Assembly: GCF_029227915.1 (NCBI RefSeq)
Contig: NC_079884.1
Coordinates: forward strand, 20,336,001-20,400,000
Reading direction: 5' to 3'
Origin: Hydractinia symbiolongicarpus
Taxonomy: Eukaryota > Cnidaria > Hydrozoa > Anthoathecata > Hydractiniidae
Length of the DNA stretch: 64,000 nt
A program made the position numbers and the translations under genes. Shown in pieces: positions 37,723 through 64,000 of this stretch (its first letter is position 1; every line of letters begins with the position of its first letter). The notes beneath the pieces were generated by a model, which was not told where the DNA came from, did not search any database, and saw only the letters and a list, made by a program, of their open reading frames with translations.

Positions 37723-39245
37723 TGAGGGACCTGCAGTTCATTTTTCTCCATATAATTATTTTTTTACGAACCTCGTTACCAGGCTTTTTTCTCTTTCTTC
37801 TGAAAAAATTTCCTCTACGAAGGAGTACAGTGCTCCCTTGTTAGTGGTTTATATAAATTACCGGATAAATTTTATTATAGTTTCATAGACATGATAATAA
37901 ATAAACTGCCATACCATATCAATGACGTAATATTTTGGAATTTCATTTTTTTGCAGGCTCCTTAATTTCTTTGTTTGTTTTTTTAAGCTAACTAAAACAG
38001 AAGGTTGAATATAAATTATCCAGGATTTCAGCGTAAATATTCATCGCTTTTTGCATAAATTAACTGCAACGACAGATTTTGGATGTTCTTCATTGATGGC
38101 GATGGAGGGTATAATAAAGCCCTGGGTGTCAACAAACAGTTTTTCTTTAATTCCCCTCTTATTTAACGAGGTGATTAAAAGTCATGAGTGAATTGCACGG
38201 TTTAGCGTCAGTGCTTAGACTCTTCATAAATTTCTTATTAGAGAACATTACATCTTTTTCTGCTTGGATTGACGTCAAAAGCTTTATTTCCACGCAGTCA
38301 AGGCACTGATGATCTTGAAAATGAGACTGATCAAAATATAGTAGATTAACAGACAGTATACTGCAATTCCAATTTGGGGGAATTAGAAGCAATGTTATTA
38401 AAAAGTTCACTTGTAAAAAAAGACTCTCTTCCGCTACCAGCATCACAGTAAGAAATAGAAATGTCTAAATCTCGTTACCAGATCTTATAAATAAGCGGCT
38501 TCTTTTTTAAAAAACTAGAGCACTAGACCAATTAAAAATATATCTCACTTCTTGTAAATAAAATTTTAGCGGGAGGTTTGTCTAGACTATGAAAACAGTT
38601 TCTTAAAATTTACTTAAAAATTGGTTAAATATGCCATCAACCTCGTTCCAGGGCATTTTACCTTATTAGACTTGAAAAAAAACTTTAAATGATTATGCGC
38701 AATAAAGTGTACTGGAATTGATTTTGTGAAAGTAAAACGAAACAAAATAGTCTCAAAGTTTTCCTATTTTTGCTTACATATTGTTACATTGCTGAAAGTT
38801 ATTTTTTCTACGATCATGTTGTTCTACTGGAATTTAACTTGAGTTCTTAATCGCTCAAACCTCGCGATAAATTATAATATCTCTTGGAAGACCAAGAAGT
38901 GAGTGCATCCTCACAAGCCCTGGCTGGGCTATGTACGCCGTCTAACGTCACAAATCAACAAAAATATTTACTGATCAAGTTGGCTTTTGTTCGATAACGG
39001 TGGCGACTGTTAATGTAGTGGGATGAAATTTGGACATAATAAAATGCGAAAATTTAAAACTTTTTATGCCATGTTGTTTTTGTGACATGTAAGAATGTTT
39101 TACATAAAAACATATATGTAGTTCTTTTCGTTAGTTCTCTAATGATTTCTAGCTAGCGGAAACTAATCAACAAAATATCTGGTTTCAAGTTAGCAAGGAA
39201 TAAATATAAGTGATGTTCTGATTTAGTATTGATAGCCTCAGTAAC

Positions 39246-39308
39246 AACCTTGTACCCAGGACTCATTTTCTATTTCTGACAAATAAGCCCTTGGGATGAG
39301 GTTGCCAC
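39246..39308. mobile_element. Very short foldback MITE
   Basis: CAACCTTGTACCCAGGACTC at the left, CCTTGGGATGAGGTTG at the right; about 63 bp in all. Confidence 0.5.
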
Positions 39309-40749
39309 GGTAAACAATAACAAAAAGAGAAGTTATTTTATTGATCATTTAGCTCAAAAAACAATAAAACAAGAAGCGGAGGGTGACGAAGGATTGATGG
39401 AAAAAAAGAAAAAGGCAAGCTAGTTACAACAAAAATTGGATGTATCTACCTGGCTAGCAACGTAGCTATAGGAAAAACATGGTTTCAAATTAAGTTTGAG
39501 GCAAAGATTTAAAAAGCCAAAACCAAACCTTCGCGATTGAGAAACCTCCAGAAAGTAAATTCTGATCCGGTATAATTTCTTTTTTCTGCCTGATTACAGG
39601 CCCGTAGCAACATGGTTACAGATTTGTAGCAGCCGGATGTGTGAGAAAAAAGATGATTGCCAAAAATTAAAAAAAAAAAAATTATTAGACTGGGACTAAT
39701 TGTAACCTGGATTTAATCCAGCCAATGGGATGGGATTTGGAGGAAATGAGTAGCCAATTACGGAACACAGTGCCCGTAGATTTCTTTGTATCGCTTAAAG
39801 AAATTTCACAGGAAGCTTCCCTGTTTTGCATTAGCGGGCTACTTTGCAAAAAAGTTTTTATCTTTGTATGGTATCATAGCCTCATCCCCACTCTTAATGT
39901 GTGTAAAAACATAGATTGACATTGAAGTAAGTTGAGTAACGTCTTTATGTAATATCTTAAATTGAATTTTGATACTTGCCCCAGAAGAAACGAATGGAAA
40001 TGAAAGAATGCGAAAAAACCGACGCAAATGGGGCAGGGCGACAGGGTAGAAATCAAGGCGCCAGGGAGGACCAAACAGAACTTTGGACAAAAACCATGAC
40101 ACAAAAAAATCAGCATATCACTATAAAAGACAAATTATTTTGTTTGTTTACTTTGCTACATCACTTAACTTTTATTTTTCTCCTGCATAATACAGAAGGT
40201 GTGAAGCAAGAATCTAATGTTGATAGCCTTAATAAAGGTGGCTGGTGCAAGAAGGTGTGGTTTTACAAGGAGCAAATAGATGCAGGGGCGTAAAAGTAAT
40301 AATTTTTTTTAAAAACCTTGAAACTGCAAACGAGCTGGAAATTTAGGAAAAAATCAAAAACTTGCCTTATTTGTTCCCATTTTTTTGCGTGTACTACTGT
40401 TCCTGCATTCGCGCGATATTTAGTACAGAAACAAAAATTAATACTCGCGAATTTACGCTCAAAATGCTATAATATCGTTAAAACGCAAATATTAAAACAC
40501 GTGAATTAGATTTTTTTTTTCAACGCACGAATTATAGTACGAATTCGAAAATTTCTTAAACAAATTAATCACAGATTAATCGAAAATATTTTGCTCAATT
40601 TTTTTTTTAATTAATAATATATATTTATCGCGATAAAATAAGTTGATGAGAACATCCAATCTCTCGTGTCTGTGATTTCCTAAATCCAGACCAAAACCCT
40701 CATAAGTCAAATAAAAGAAAGATGAGAATTATGTTATATTTCTTATTAT

Positions 40750-40896
40750 TTATGCGAAACTATGAGAATTTGATCTGCTTAAAAGTCGACATCCTCTGGA
40801 ACGAAATTGAGTCACTTTGGAAAGGACCCAAACATGCAAAGCAGTAACTCCCGCAAACACGAGTAGAGTCATCAAAACTAATATCACTGGCTGCAT
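40750..40896 (-). CDS. Candidate 48-residue membrane microprotein
   Basis: From ATG 40896: MQPVILVLMTLLVFAGVTAL forms a TM or signal-anchor segment, followed by a basic Ser/Arg-rich tail (RSRGCRLLSRSNSHS). The frame can extend upstream to 40953. No family recognised; the length is near the limit for chance frames. Confidence 0.35.
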   Translation of the reverse strand: MQPVILVLMTLLVFAGVTALHVWVLSKVTQFRSRGCRLLSRSNSHSFA

Positions 40897-42872
40897 GTTG
40901 TTGTCTCTCTTCTTTGTTGTACTATATTTTGTTATTGTGTGTTCGGTGTACAAATCTTCTGCGATAGGGTCCTGCTACCTATCTTATCTTATCACCTCCA
41001 CGAATTGTTGACAGATGACGTTTGTCCAGGCTTCACTAATTCTCCACAGATGACTTCTTTCTTGTTCTCCAGTTCTACTGTATTCTCCTCCAGTTCTACT
41101 GTTGCTCGCTTTTTCTTTAATTAAGTTTTTTTATGCTTAGCTTTTATAAGTTCTGTTTAAGTATTTGAACGTTCACAAATGTTGTATCAAAATTTGATAT
41201 GGAAAGTCCGCGAGCTGCTTCTCCCTTCTCCTCTTGATAAAGAAGTTCGTCTTCGATAAGGTTTTACTTGACAATATAATTTTTTTTTCTTCTTAAAGGA
41301 TTTTACGACACATTCAATGAGTTTATAAATAAGATATTTTCAATCTCAATAGCTTATTGAAAAAAACATTGAAACATATTTGCTAATATTTGTAAAAATA
41401 TCCATATTTTTAAAATTTTAATGACAGCCCGTGTTAAAGATTTTCAAATACGTTTTGTGACACATCAGCAAACTCGTCATCAGAGCTTTTTTCTTTATAA
41501 CAATTTCGAACGGGAGGCTGCCCTTGACTTGTTTTTCTAACGTTTCTTCATCGTTACAGAATAAAAATGTCTTATTCTAGAGCTCTTTGAGATAAACCAC
41601 AACAGTAGCTCTGGACCCGTCTAGTCACGTGATGAATTCTGATTGGTCTAACATAGATCTTTGTTTTTTCGTGAAAGATGTAATTAAATCTTTTTCCAGG
41701 ATCTTATTATACTTAAGCCTGCCTGGTTCCCTTAGTTTTGCAAATAAGTTATCGTAACATTCTCGTCCCCAGGGCTATTCTATGTATTTAAAATCTTGAG
41801 CCTAATATCATAGACTTGCGGATGACTATTGTAAGATATTGTTCAAATTTATTTTGGAAAGTTTTGATTGAATCAAACCGAAAATATTTTACTATTTTGT
41901 TGGTTTTCAATGTTATGGCGTTAAAAATGCTTTTTAATATTTGTTGTTTTACGAGTTATTATTATTCGGATATGTGGGGAAGCGCCTATTTGACTTCACT
42001 TCCCCACTGTCTTCTAAATGCAAATAGGACAAAAACGGAAAGACTGTTTATGAATTTTTTTCAGACCAGGATGAAAAAATATTACCATATAATCTTTAAT
42101 ATGAACGGGCTTTTTGGGCCGGAAAAGGTTGGGCTAAAAAAACACCCTCCCGCCTATTAAATGTGAAAAAGGCGTCTATACTGCCACAAAACGTGACCTA
42201 ATTGTTTGTAAACCCGTTGGAAGATAATTGGGGTAAAAAAATGAATGACGTTACTCAGTCTGAGATGACGTCAAAGTTTCTGAATCTCAAAAAAAGGCTT
42301 AAATGGTAAAACGTAAACCTTGGGATGAGAAAAAACTTTACAAAAGATTTAGATGTGTAAAATTACTCGATAAGGCTTTAGGAAGGCCAAAATATGACTT
42401 TAGAACTGTTCATAAGGATACTTGAAATCATGAATTTTTTTTTGACTGGCTGACCAAATATTAACTAATAACTCGAATTTTTTTACTGTCCTTAAGCGAA
42501 CATAAAATTATCACCAAATTTCTATCCCTAAAAATCGGTATGCTTCCCTGACTCCAGAATTAAGTGTGCTAAGACCGAGACCGGCTAAGACCGAAATTTT
42601 TAGTTCAGCAAGCCAACAAGAATAGCGAGCGAATGCATATCTTTAAGGCCAGTTTCCACTAATAGACAATCGCACAACAGAAAGAACTTATTGGAAACAC
42701 GCTTTACAACAAACCAACAGAAGAGATGTTGCAAAAGATGTTGAAGAGATAAAATTTTGTCTTTAAAATGAAGACAGACCTTTAGGTTATCACGTTTCGC
42801 AACTTTTGGCAAAACAGCATAAACAGGAGAGGAAATTCACTTTTCGTAATAAACCATGTGTTTTATAGCAAA

Positions 42873-42878
42873 TTTATT
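42873..42878 (-). terminator. Candidate Notch poly(A) signal
   Basis: First canonical AATAAA on the minus strand after the Notch stop codon, about 1.06 kb downstream. The interval 42879-43933 holds no other gene and would be the 3' UTR. Position-based inference only. Confidence 0.3.
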
Positions 42879-43933
42879 GCTGACTTATAAACATTTTTAT
42901 ACAAAAAGTTAGGTATCAATAAAAATAGTTTCAGAAACTTCGTAAAGACAAAAAAATCCGACAAAAAAAACAACTACGTACACTTTACAGATGAATAAAT
43001 CCGCGAAGAAGAGAACAAATGGATAAGACTCCTCCTTTATAAATTAAAAAAAAAAGTTGTACCGCTATGCATTGATTGAGCGCTTTCTTCAACACACGTC
43101 CAAAATAAATTGTACCAATTAATTAAACGCACATGCGCCTAAGCGATGCATTCCGGTACAGAAAATTGGAAATATTAATATCAAAAAAAAATTAATATAA
43201 ATTTAAGAGAAATGCGCAACACAATGAACAGCACATATAAACATCAGATATGTAATTAGAAAAACTAATAGAGCAAAACAACAATAACTGAATCTGCAAT
43301 AGAATGAAGTACGTTTACACGACAATAAAAATAAGTATAATATATATAAAGCTATAATTATATTAGGAATTATCATATAACTATTTGCATTAAAACCCTG
43401 CTAAATTTTGTTAGTCCTTGACGACAGTGAAATGAGTGGCCTCAAATCACCTGCGGAGGAGTATGTTTTGTTGAAATACTTGTTTTTTTAAACGAGTCGC
43501 CATTTGACGCAGGAGAGCAGCGCTCCCACACAAAGGCCATTAGGATAGATTCAGAATTCCAATCTATTTGACTTTCAAAGAATCATTGGTCATAAAAATT
43601 ATTTACATCTTATAATCATGAATTTAGAAGTTAATATAAAAATTTAAATATGCCAACAACGTTATTAAACATGGCTGCGCGACCTTGCATCGAAAAAAAC
43701 ATTGCTAACACGTCACACCACGGTTAAGTGAAAAACGCGTTCGACTTATAAGTTCTTCAATTCCGTGAACAGCCCCGAAACGAAACCTCTGTTTTTATGG
43801 AACGGCTTGGTTTATCAAAACTTTAGTTACATTGCATTAAATGTTGAAAGAAATATTTCCATACCGAGTTATCGTTTTTGTTCTTTTTAAAAAGTGGATA
43901 AATGAAATACTAATTAAAAATTTAAAGTAACAA

Positions 43934-58505
<14,572 letters not shown>

Positions 58506-58507
58506 GA

Positions 58508-58528
58508 TTATACACAACACAACACCAT
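58508..58528 (-). promoter_or_regulatory. Upstream ORF in the Notch 5' leader
   Basis: ATG GTG TTG TGT TGT GTA TAA: a six-codon reading frame whose stop lies 2 nt before the Notch ATG. If the mRNA leader reaches this far, ribosomes would meet it first and would have to reinitiate or leak past it. The transcription start is not known from sequence. Confidence 0.5.
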
Positions 58529-59787
58529 GTAGCTAGTACAGTTTTTTTGAGTCTGCCTTTGTGAAAACGATTTTAAAAGTCACTTATACAAAGGTAGCGT
58601 GCAGGGGGTTATGTGCCATACAAAATACACGCGATAGGCATAATCCAATAATTTTCTAGTGCAATTTTTAAATAGTTTCAAATAAAAACTATATAATAAA
58701 AACAAACTTGCAAGACATTATAAAAATGGTTTAGATATAAATTCAAATGAAAATTGTTCAAGAATTCTACCCCCGGTATTATTTTCGCAGCTATTCTATT
58801 AAGTGTCATTTAAAAGGCTTAAGTTTATATGATTTCCAGAGTTGATTCAATTTGACACCAATGGGGCTTTATAATTTTTTTTTCACAAAAAAATAATTGT
58901 CTCAAGAAAGCACAAATCATATTGTTTTAGTTTATACTTTAAAAAATACATTCTTGTGAAAACTTGACGATTTTCGAAAGGTGGAAAATTCGGTAGGTTT
59001 TATTAAGACGAATTATTAAAAACGAATTAAAATCTCAAAAAAAAAAAACATCAGGAGTTTTTTTCTTCTCTTCTACTATTCATTTTTAAGAACGCAAATG
59101 CATATTTTCATATCGTGCCTGTTTTAAATGTTTTTGAACTTAATTTTAAAGATGTCACCTTGTTTATCAGCTTTAGAGAGCCTTCTTATGGGAAATTTAC
59201 TGTATATAGAAAATCCAGCATTTATATGAATGGGAAAAAAATTATTGTTGTAAACGTTTCTATTGGATACAAAACTCGATGTGGTAAAATAAACTCATAA
59301 TCGCACACATTCTTGATTCAATTTTTATTAGACGAGTAAGGTTTCCACAAGGAATGCCTCAGCTATTATCAACACAGCTCAGGTACGCAGACGGTAAGCT
59401 GGTTAGGAAACACTGCATACACCTTTTTGATCAACTTTGCTCAAGAGGAACCCCCTTCCTATAATTGAGCTTCTAGATACCTGTCCCTATACCCAATCTT
59501 CACAAAGTAATCTTTTGCTCCGTTACTGTCGCATGTAGAAACCAGTTTCTCAAAAAAGCGTGTGAACATTCCTGCCCGTAATTAAATTTTATGATGAATA
59601 TTCCGTTTGAAGCATTAATTTAAAATATTACTTCTTATTAAGGGAGACTTTTTAATGAACAATGAAAAGCCATCCTGGCAGAAACAGATATTTTGAATCC
59701 GTAAATTCCTAGATAGCGCTCAGTAAATGAATTTCTTTTCCCAGCCGTGTAGAAAAATGAAGAGTGAAAAAAGACCAATGTTACCTT
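58529..59787. other. Notch upstream region
   Basis: Would hold the Notch promoter and leader. AT-rich; I see no convincing TATA box or paired CSL sites. Confidence 0.4.
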
Positions 59788-60066
59788 ATCGGTATATAAA
59801 AAGTCGGCAAAAAGTGACTAAATTTTGGCTAGGTGACTACTATTTTTTGTTGACTAAAATTTTTGCTGACTTTTTTTTACCGACCAAACTTTTTTTTTTC
59901 CACCACCATTTTTTCTTCCTCTGTTGCTAATTTATATCAGTTTTATGCAAATTATTCTTTATTTGTGACTAAATTAAAAAATTTAGTCGGCAAAAAGTGA
60001 CTAAATTTTGACCAAGTAACTAATATTTTTGCCGACTAATTTTTTTGCCGACTTTTTTTACCGATA
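59788..60066. mobile_element. MITE with ATCGGTA...GTCGGCAAAAA ends
   Basis: Inverted ends carry AAAAAGTCGGCAAAAA. The block GTCGGCAAAAAGTGACTAAA recurs inside at about 59981, so the termini are duplicated internally. No coding frame. Confidence 0.6.
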
Positions 60067-60576
60067 ATGTCACGACACAGTTTTTCGACCAATTTCGGCC
60101 GAAAACGATATCATGTTTTGTGTTCAATTTCGACCTAAAATGGCATGAGAAGAACAAAAATTCAATTCCCTCTTTAGAAAGTTTTTGTCAAACGAATTGG
60201 TCAACATTAGGACTTTAATCCTTGTGTAAAAGGCTTGGTAAAAACAGTTACTCTGAACAGTAAGTTCGTGGTTGGACATCAAGAGACATATTTCGCAATA
60301 AAAACCACCATACTTTTTTTGTTTTTTGTTAACACACTAGTCTAGTAAACTGAACTCGTCATTTTTCTCAGCAATGGATGTTTTTAAAAAAGCCGAGATG
60401 GTTTATAAATCATTTGATTAAGAAAACCAGCTAGAACTAGTTGAAACAAGTTTTAATTGTATGACAATATGTTTTAAATAGTATTCAAAGGCATAGCCAC
60501 AAATTTAAATGTTGAAAGTTTATGAATTTAGGAGGCTCCGGCCTACTGAGCAAAACATTTTTAAAATTTCAGCCTT

Positions 60577-60614
60577 TGCATTTTAGCTTATCCAGAGGGA
60601 TAAGCTAAAATGCA
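60577..60614. repeat. Perfect 17-bp hairpin, 4-nt loop
   Basis: TGCATTTTAGCTTATCC, loop AGAG, then the exact inverse. No T-run follows, and no gene is adjacent. Confidence 0.9.
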
Positions 60615-61282
60615 ACCGACCCCCTTTTGTGGAAATGCAGCTTTTTTTCGCTAACTACTTTTAAAAAGAATGAGTGGTCAGGACGGAGGGAAATGGAATT
60701 TAGCGTTAGTCGCCTGAAAAAGACTGTTAGACTATTATTAAATTTCCTAACATGATGGATTGCAATCCCGACGTTCATTTTGTCCTCTCTAAAGTGGCCA
60801 TAGATATAAATACCAATGACATCATGCGTAGATAAAACCAAAAAACGGTTTATTTCACCAAAAAATATTTTGTAAATAAAGTATGAAATGAGTAATGACA
60901 ACGAAATAACTGACTGATTATCTATTTGTTTGTTTATTTTTCTTATTTTGAGTCGTATGTGGGTTTTGGATGATCCAAAGTAGTTGAAGTGTCATGAAAA
61001 GACTGTACGCACGAAGCGTCTTGTCGTGACAGTGATCGGGAAAAGTTATAAACATATTTATTTTAACATTTTCACGATAGTAAACTAGGAATATATCTTC
61101 ATTTGAGATAATATATTTGCTTGAAGCTATTTTGGGCCAGAAACAAATTTATTTTTTGAAAATAGGAATTTACTGAGAAAGAGAGACAGTGATAACGGTA
61201 CTCTGCATGTATTTCTTTGCTCTACATCTACCTTGTTTTATCAACTTCCATATTATTTTATGGCGTAATGTCTGGGCAACAA

Positions 61283-61362
61283 CCTCGAACCTAGGACCTG
61301 CAGCGTATTTTAATACGAGGTCTCATATAAAAACGCTACAGGCCCTGGGATTGAGGTTGTCT
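61283..61362. mobile_element. Foldback MITE, AACCTCGAACCTAGG end
   Basis: Inverted ends CAACCTCGAACCTAGGACCTG and CAGGCCCTGGGATTGAGGTTG around a short centre. Confidence 0.65.
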
Positions 61363-61747
61363 AAACAACGGATACACTGTGTTGAAGTACCTTTTAAATC
61401 AATTTCCTGTCAGCTTGTCAACTAAACTCGTTCCTGAGTCTTCTTGTCTGCTATCGTGTATTTTTAACGAAAACGCAATTGTTACTTTAAGCAAGAGTGT
61501 TTTTTATGAAATTATTATATGGGCATACAAATCTTATTTTGCTCGATTATTTTGTTCTCGACAAATGGAAACAACAAATATGGAGCCATAGTTAATAGAA
61601 AAAAAACACTATGGTGAAGCATTTAAAAACGAAACTGGGAGATCTAGGAGACCTCAGACGTCTTTAACCTTTCGTGCTCGAATAATAATAATTGCCTCTC
61701 AATGCAAAAATAGGCAAAAGAAACGCAATGCAAAAACCCAGAAACAC

Positions 61748-61822
61748 AACCTCGCTCCCAGGACCTATTTTCTCTTGTGCAGCGCCGATGAGAGGCAAAA
61801 AAACCTGGGAACAAGGTTGCCA
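61748..61822. mobile_element. Foldback MITE, AACCTCGCTCCCAGG end
   Basis: CAACCTCGCTCCCAGGACC at the left and CCTGGGAACAAGGTTG at the right; same family as 21164-21280. Confidence 0.65.
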
Positions 61823-62094
61823 AAAACATAGAGAAGAACAAAAAAGCAACATTAGATGTCACTCCTCTTTTCTCTCATTTTTACTTTTTAGCATTTTAAC
61901 TGTTTATACAAATGCATTTTTCTTTCTGCTATCTAACTACGGTGGAGACAAAAACAAAACTCAGCTAACGGTGGAGACAAAATGCTAACGTCAAACAGGC
62001 GAGCTAAACCGCAAATATGAGAAGTCGCGAGTAACTGTCCGGATATTTCGTAGGGAAGTGAACGCACACATATAATTAGCTTTCTTGTTTACTT

Positions 62095-62308
<214 letters not shown>

Positions 62309-64000
62309 TTTAATAAAAAGCTCTTTATCTAATATGCAGTGTGATTAGTTTAACTTCTTCGGCAGAAGTATAAAGTGTAAACGGGTTTGTACAAACCGTA
62401 AAAACTTATTTGCGTCCGTTGCACATATTTGTATTCGGCATTTCATTATCAAAAGATATACCATACAATGCACAGTAAAATAACTGTAATGCTAAATAAG
62501 GTTTTAACAATGTTTAAAAAAACAACATGAAATGAGTGTTTTTGATCAAAATAGACTAATCATGATATCCAGTGCTTATTCCGAAACAATCAAAAAATTA
62601 AAATCAAATGAACAACAGGGTTAAGTTTAGATTATTACCTAAATACTTTGGGTGGCTGTCTATTGTAAAGATAAGGAAAAAAAGTGACAGAAATAGAAAT
62701 CCTTTCGCTGCAATGGCGTATATGTCTTGAATATGAAAACTAATGAGATAAAAAGTTGGCAGATCACTTTCTTGGGCTGTGTAAAATTGCGACAGACCTC
62801 TGTGTTTCAAATCTCACATAGACAGGACATAAATTCAAACAAGAGAAAGGTGTATGTTTGAGAATATAACTTTCGTAAAAATGGGAAATAAGAATTTGCA
62901 AAAATAGAATGAAACAAGCTCTTCGTGGAAGTTAAACTCTATAAGATTTCTTTCATGACATCAGGGTGAGTCAGCGTTTTTGCTAATACATAGTCACCAC
63001 TACGTCATTGGAACTTCTTTACCTAACCAAGTGTATTGCGTGGGCGTTTCAAGATGAGAAATGCGCTATGATTAATGATTTCCAGTCATTATTACTTTAC
63101 TCATTTCCCACCAATAAAAGCTTGCAGGATACATGTTTTTATTTTTTTTTGTCACAAACGTTATAAACGACTTTTCCATAAAAAAAATTAGTATATATGG
63201 ATAATCATCATCTCTTTTCGATGACGCTAGAGAATGAATGGCAGATGTGATAAATCTGATGAAAAACTACGTGCATCTAAGATTTTTCTGACAGTCGAAA
63301 TGCATGTCTCATTAGATCGATTAATTAGACAAGCTTTATTATTATGATGAACCATCTAATCATTAGCTAATGTTTTTGTATCAAAATTATAATTCTTCGA
63401 CTGTTCATCTCATTAGCAAATATTCTTGCAATGGATAGCTATAACTGGATATTATTATTATTATATATAGTCTGTCTTCGACGATATTATCTAAAAAATT
63501 ACATCTATTCTGCAAAGTATACAATTTCGAAAAAAGACACACGAAAATGTAATTCCCCCTCAAGGTTGAGCAACTTTATTGTCCATAGTCCTATTATAGG
63601 CTGTTTAGTAGACTCACAGTAACAGGTCTTTGAAAAAATGTTTTAGAAGTCTCAGAAAAGATTTGGGACATGTTTTGAAAAAATTAGAACCCAGGATTTT
63701 TAAAAAAAATATGTCAAGTTATGTTAAGTCAACATCATGAAATTGCGCAATCCTTTTTTTCATGTTTTTTTTATTACACATTTCAATAATGTATATGGTC
63801 TGCTGTGAACCATTTGCAGGGTACCTTATTTATTTTCAAATGGGCACTCGCGATTGTAATCAAACTGTTATTTCCGTCACCCTCAACGTCGTTGAAATAT
63901 GAAGATTAAAACCAACAAAAGCGATTGCAACAAAAGTCTTATGGAAGCTATTTCTATTCTAACGAGTCTATATTCTATTTTAACGAGTCTATAAAATCTC
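62309..64000. other. No gene seen
   Basis: AT-rich sequence with only short, unsupported frames. Confidence 0.45.

Larger units (their letters stand above)
37723..42872. other. Mostly empty, solo MITE ends
   Basis: Holds the 40750-40896 candidate, a short foldback element and isolated ACCTCGTT-CCAGG ends. The remaining frames lack splice or family support. Confidence 0.45.

Noticed and set aside
38159-38446. 95-codon minus-strand frame
   Set aside because: No family, splice or codon-bias support; the length is within chance for this DNA.

Overview
This window is nuclear DNA from a metazoan, most likely a hydrozoan cnidarian. It is AT-rich and repeat-laden, and its genes are split by GT/AG introns. 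The clearest clue is a complete but compact Notch receptor with nine EGF repeats. A dense mix of transposon families is also consistent with a hydrozoan. The species cannot be fixed from the sequence alone.

Four host genes are well supported. UBE2Z (+, 11326-12132) is an intronless class-III E2 ubiquitin-conjugating enzyme. DNLZ/HEP1 (-, 25687-29702, 2 exons) is a mitochondrial zinc-ribbon chaperone of mtHsp70. PTRH1 (+, 32095-34215, 5 exons) is a peptidyl-tRNA hydrolase. Notch (-, 43934-58505, 14 coding exons, 1128 residues) fills the right third. The exon models were built by hand, and every junction keeps phase. Weaker candidates are first exons at 4542-4699 (-) and 14502-14735 (+), a THAP-like exon at 23458-23619 (-), a divergent ORF next to DNLZ, and three short single-pass membrane microproteins.

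Layout. 1-11 kb: MITEs, two SINEs, a LINE remnant, a 4 x 242-bp tandem array. 11-12 kb: UBE2Z. 14.1-20.4 kb: a nested transposon complex. A candidate hAT-type shell (14092-20364, CATAT repeated at both ends) holds a second 3.5-kb element with 475-bp inverted repeats, a SINE, a hAT dimerisation-domain remnant and a 126-bp tandem array. 20.6-23.2 kb: a broken Ulp1/C48-like protease gene split by a foldback MITE, then a 962-bp non-autonomous element. 23.4-30 kb: DNLZ, whose 3.5-kb intron holds a LINE remnant and a 335-bp AT microsatellite. 30-34 kb: foldback hairpins, a SINE just upstream of PTRH1, then PTRH1. 34-43 kb: mostly empty, with foldback MITEs and two microprotein candidates. 43.9-58.5 kb: Notch, with a 1250-bp transposon in its 6.7-kb second intron that shares a core, but not ends, with the element at 22.3 kb. 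58.5-64 kb: no supported gene; a MITE, a perfect hairpin and a TTTA microsatellite.

The host genes have unrelated roles (cell-cell signalling, ubiquitin transfer, mitochondrial proteostasis, translation quality control) and do not form a pathway cluster. The most unusual item is the element at about 14.8-18.4 kb. It encodes a cysteine-rich protein with two CxxC...YHxxC modules, a conserved D-rich central motif and a CXC-like tail, which I cannot place in a named transposase superfamily.
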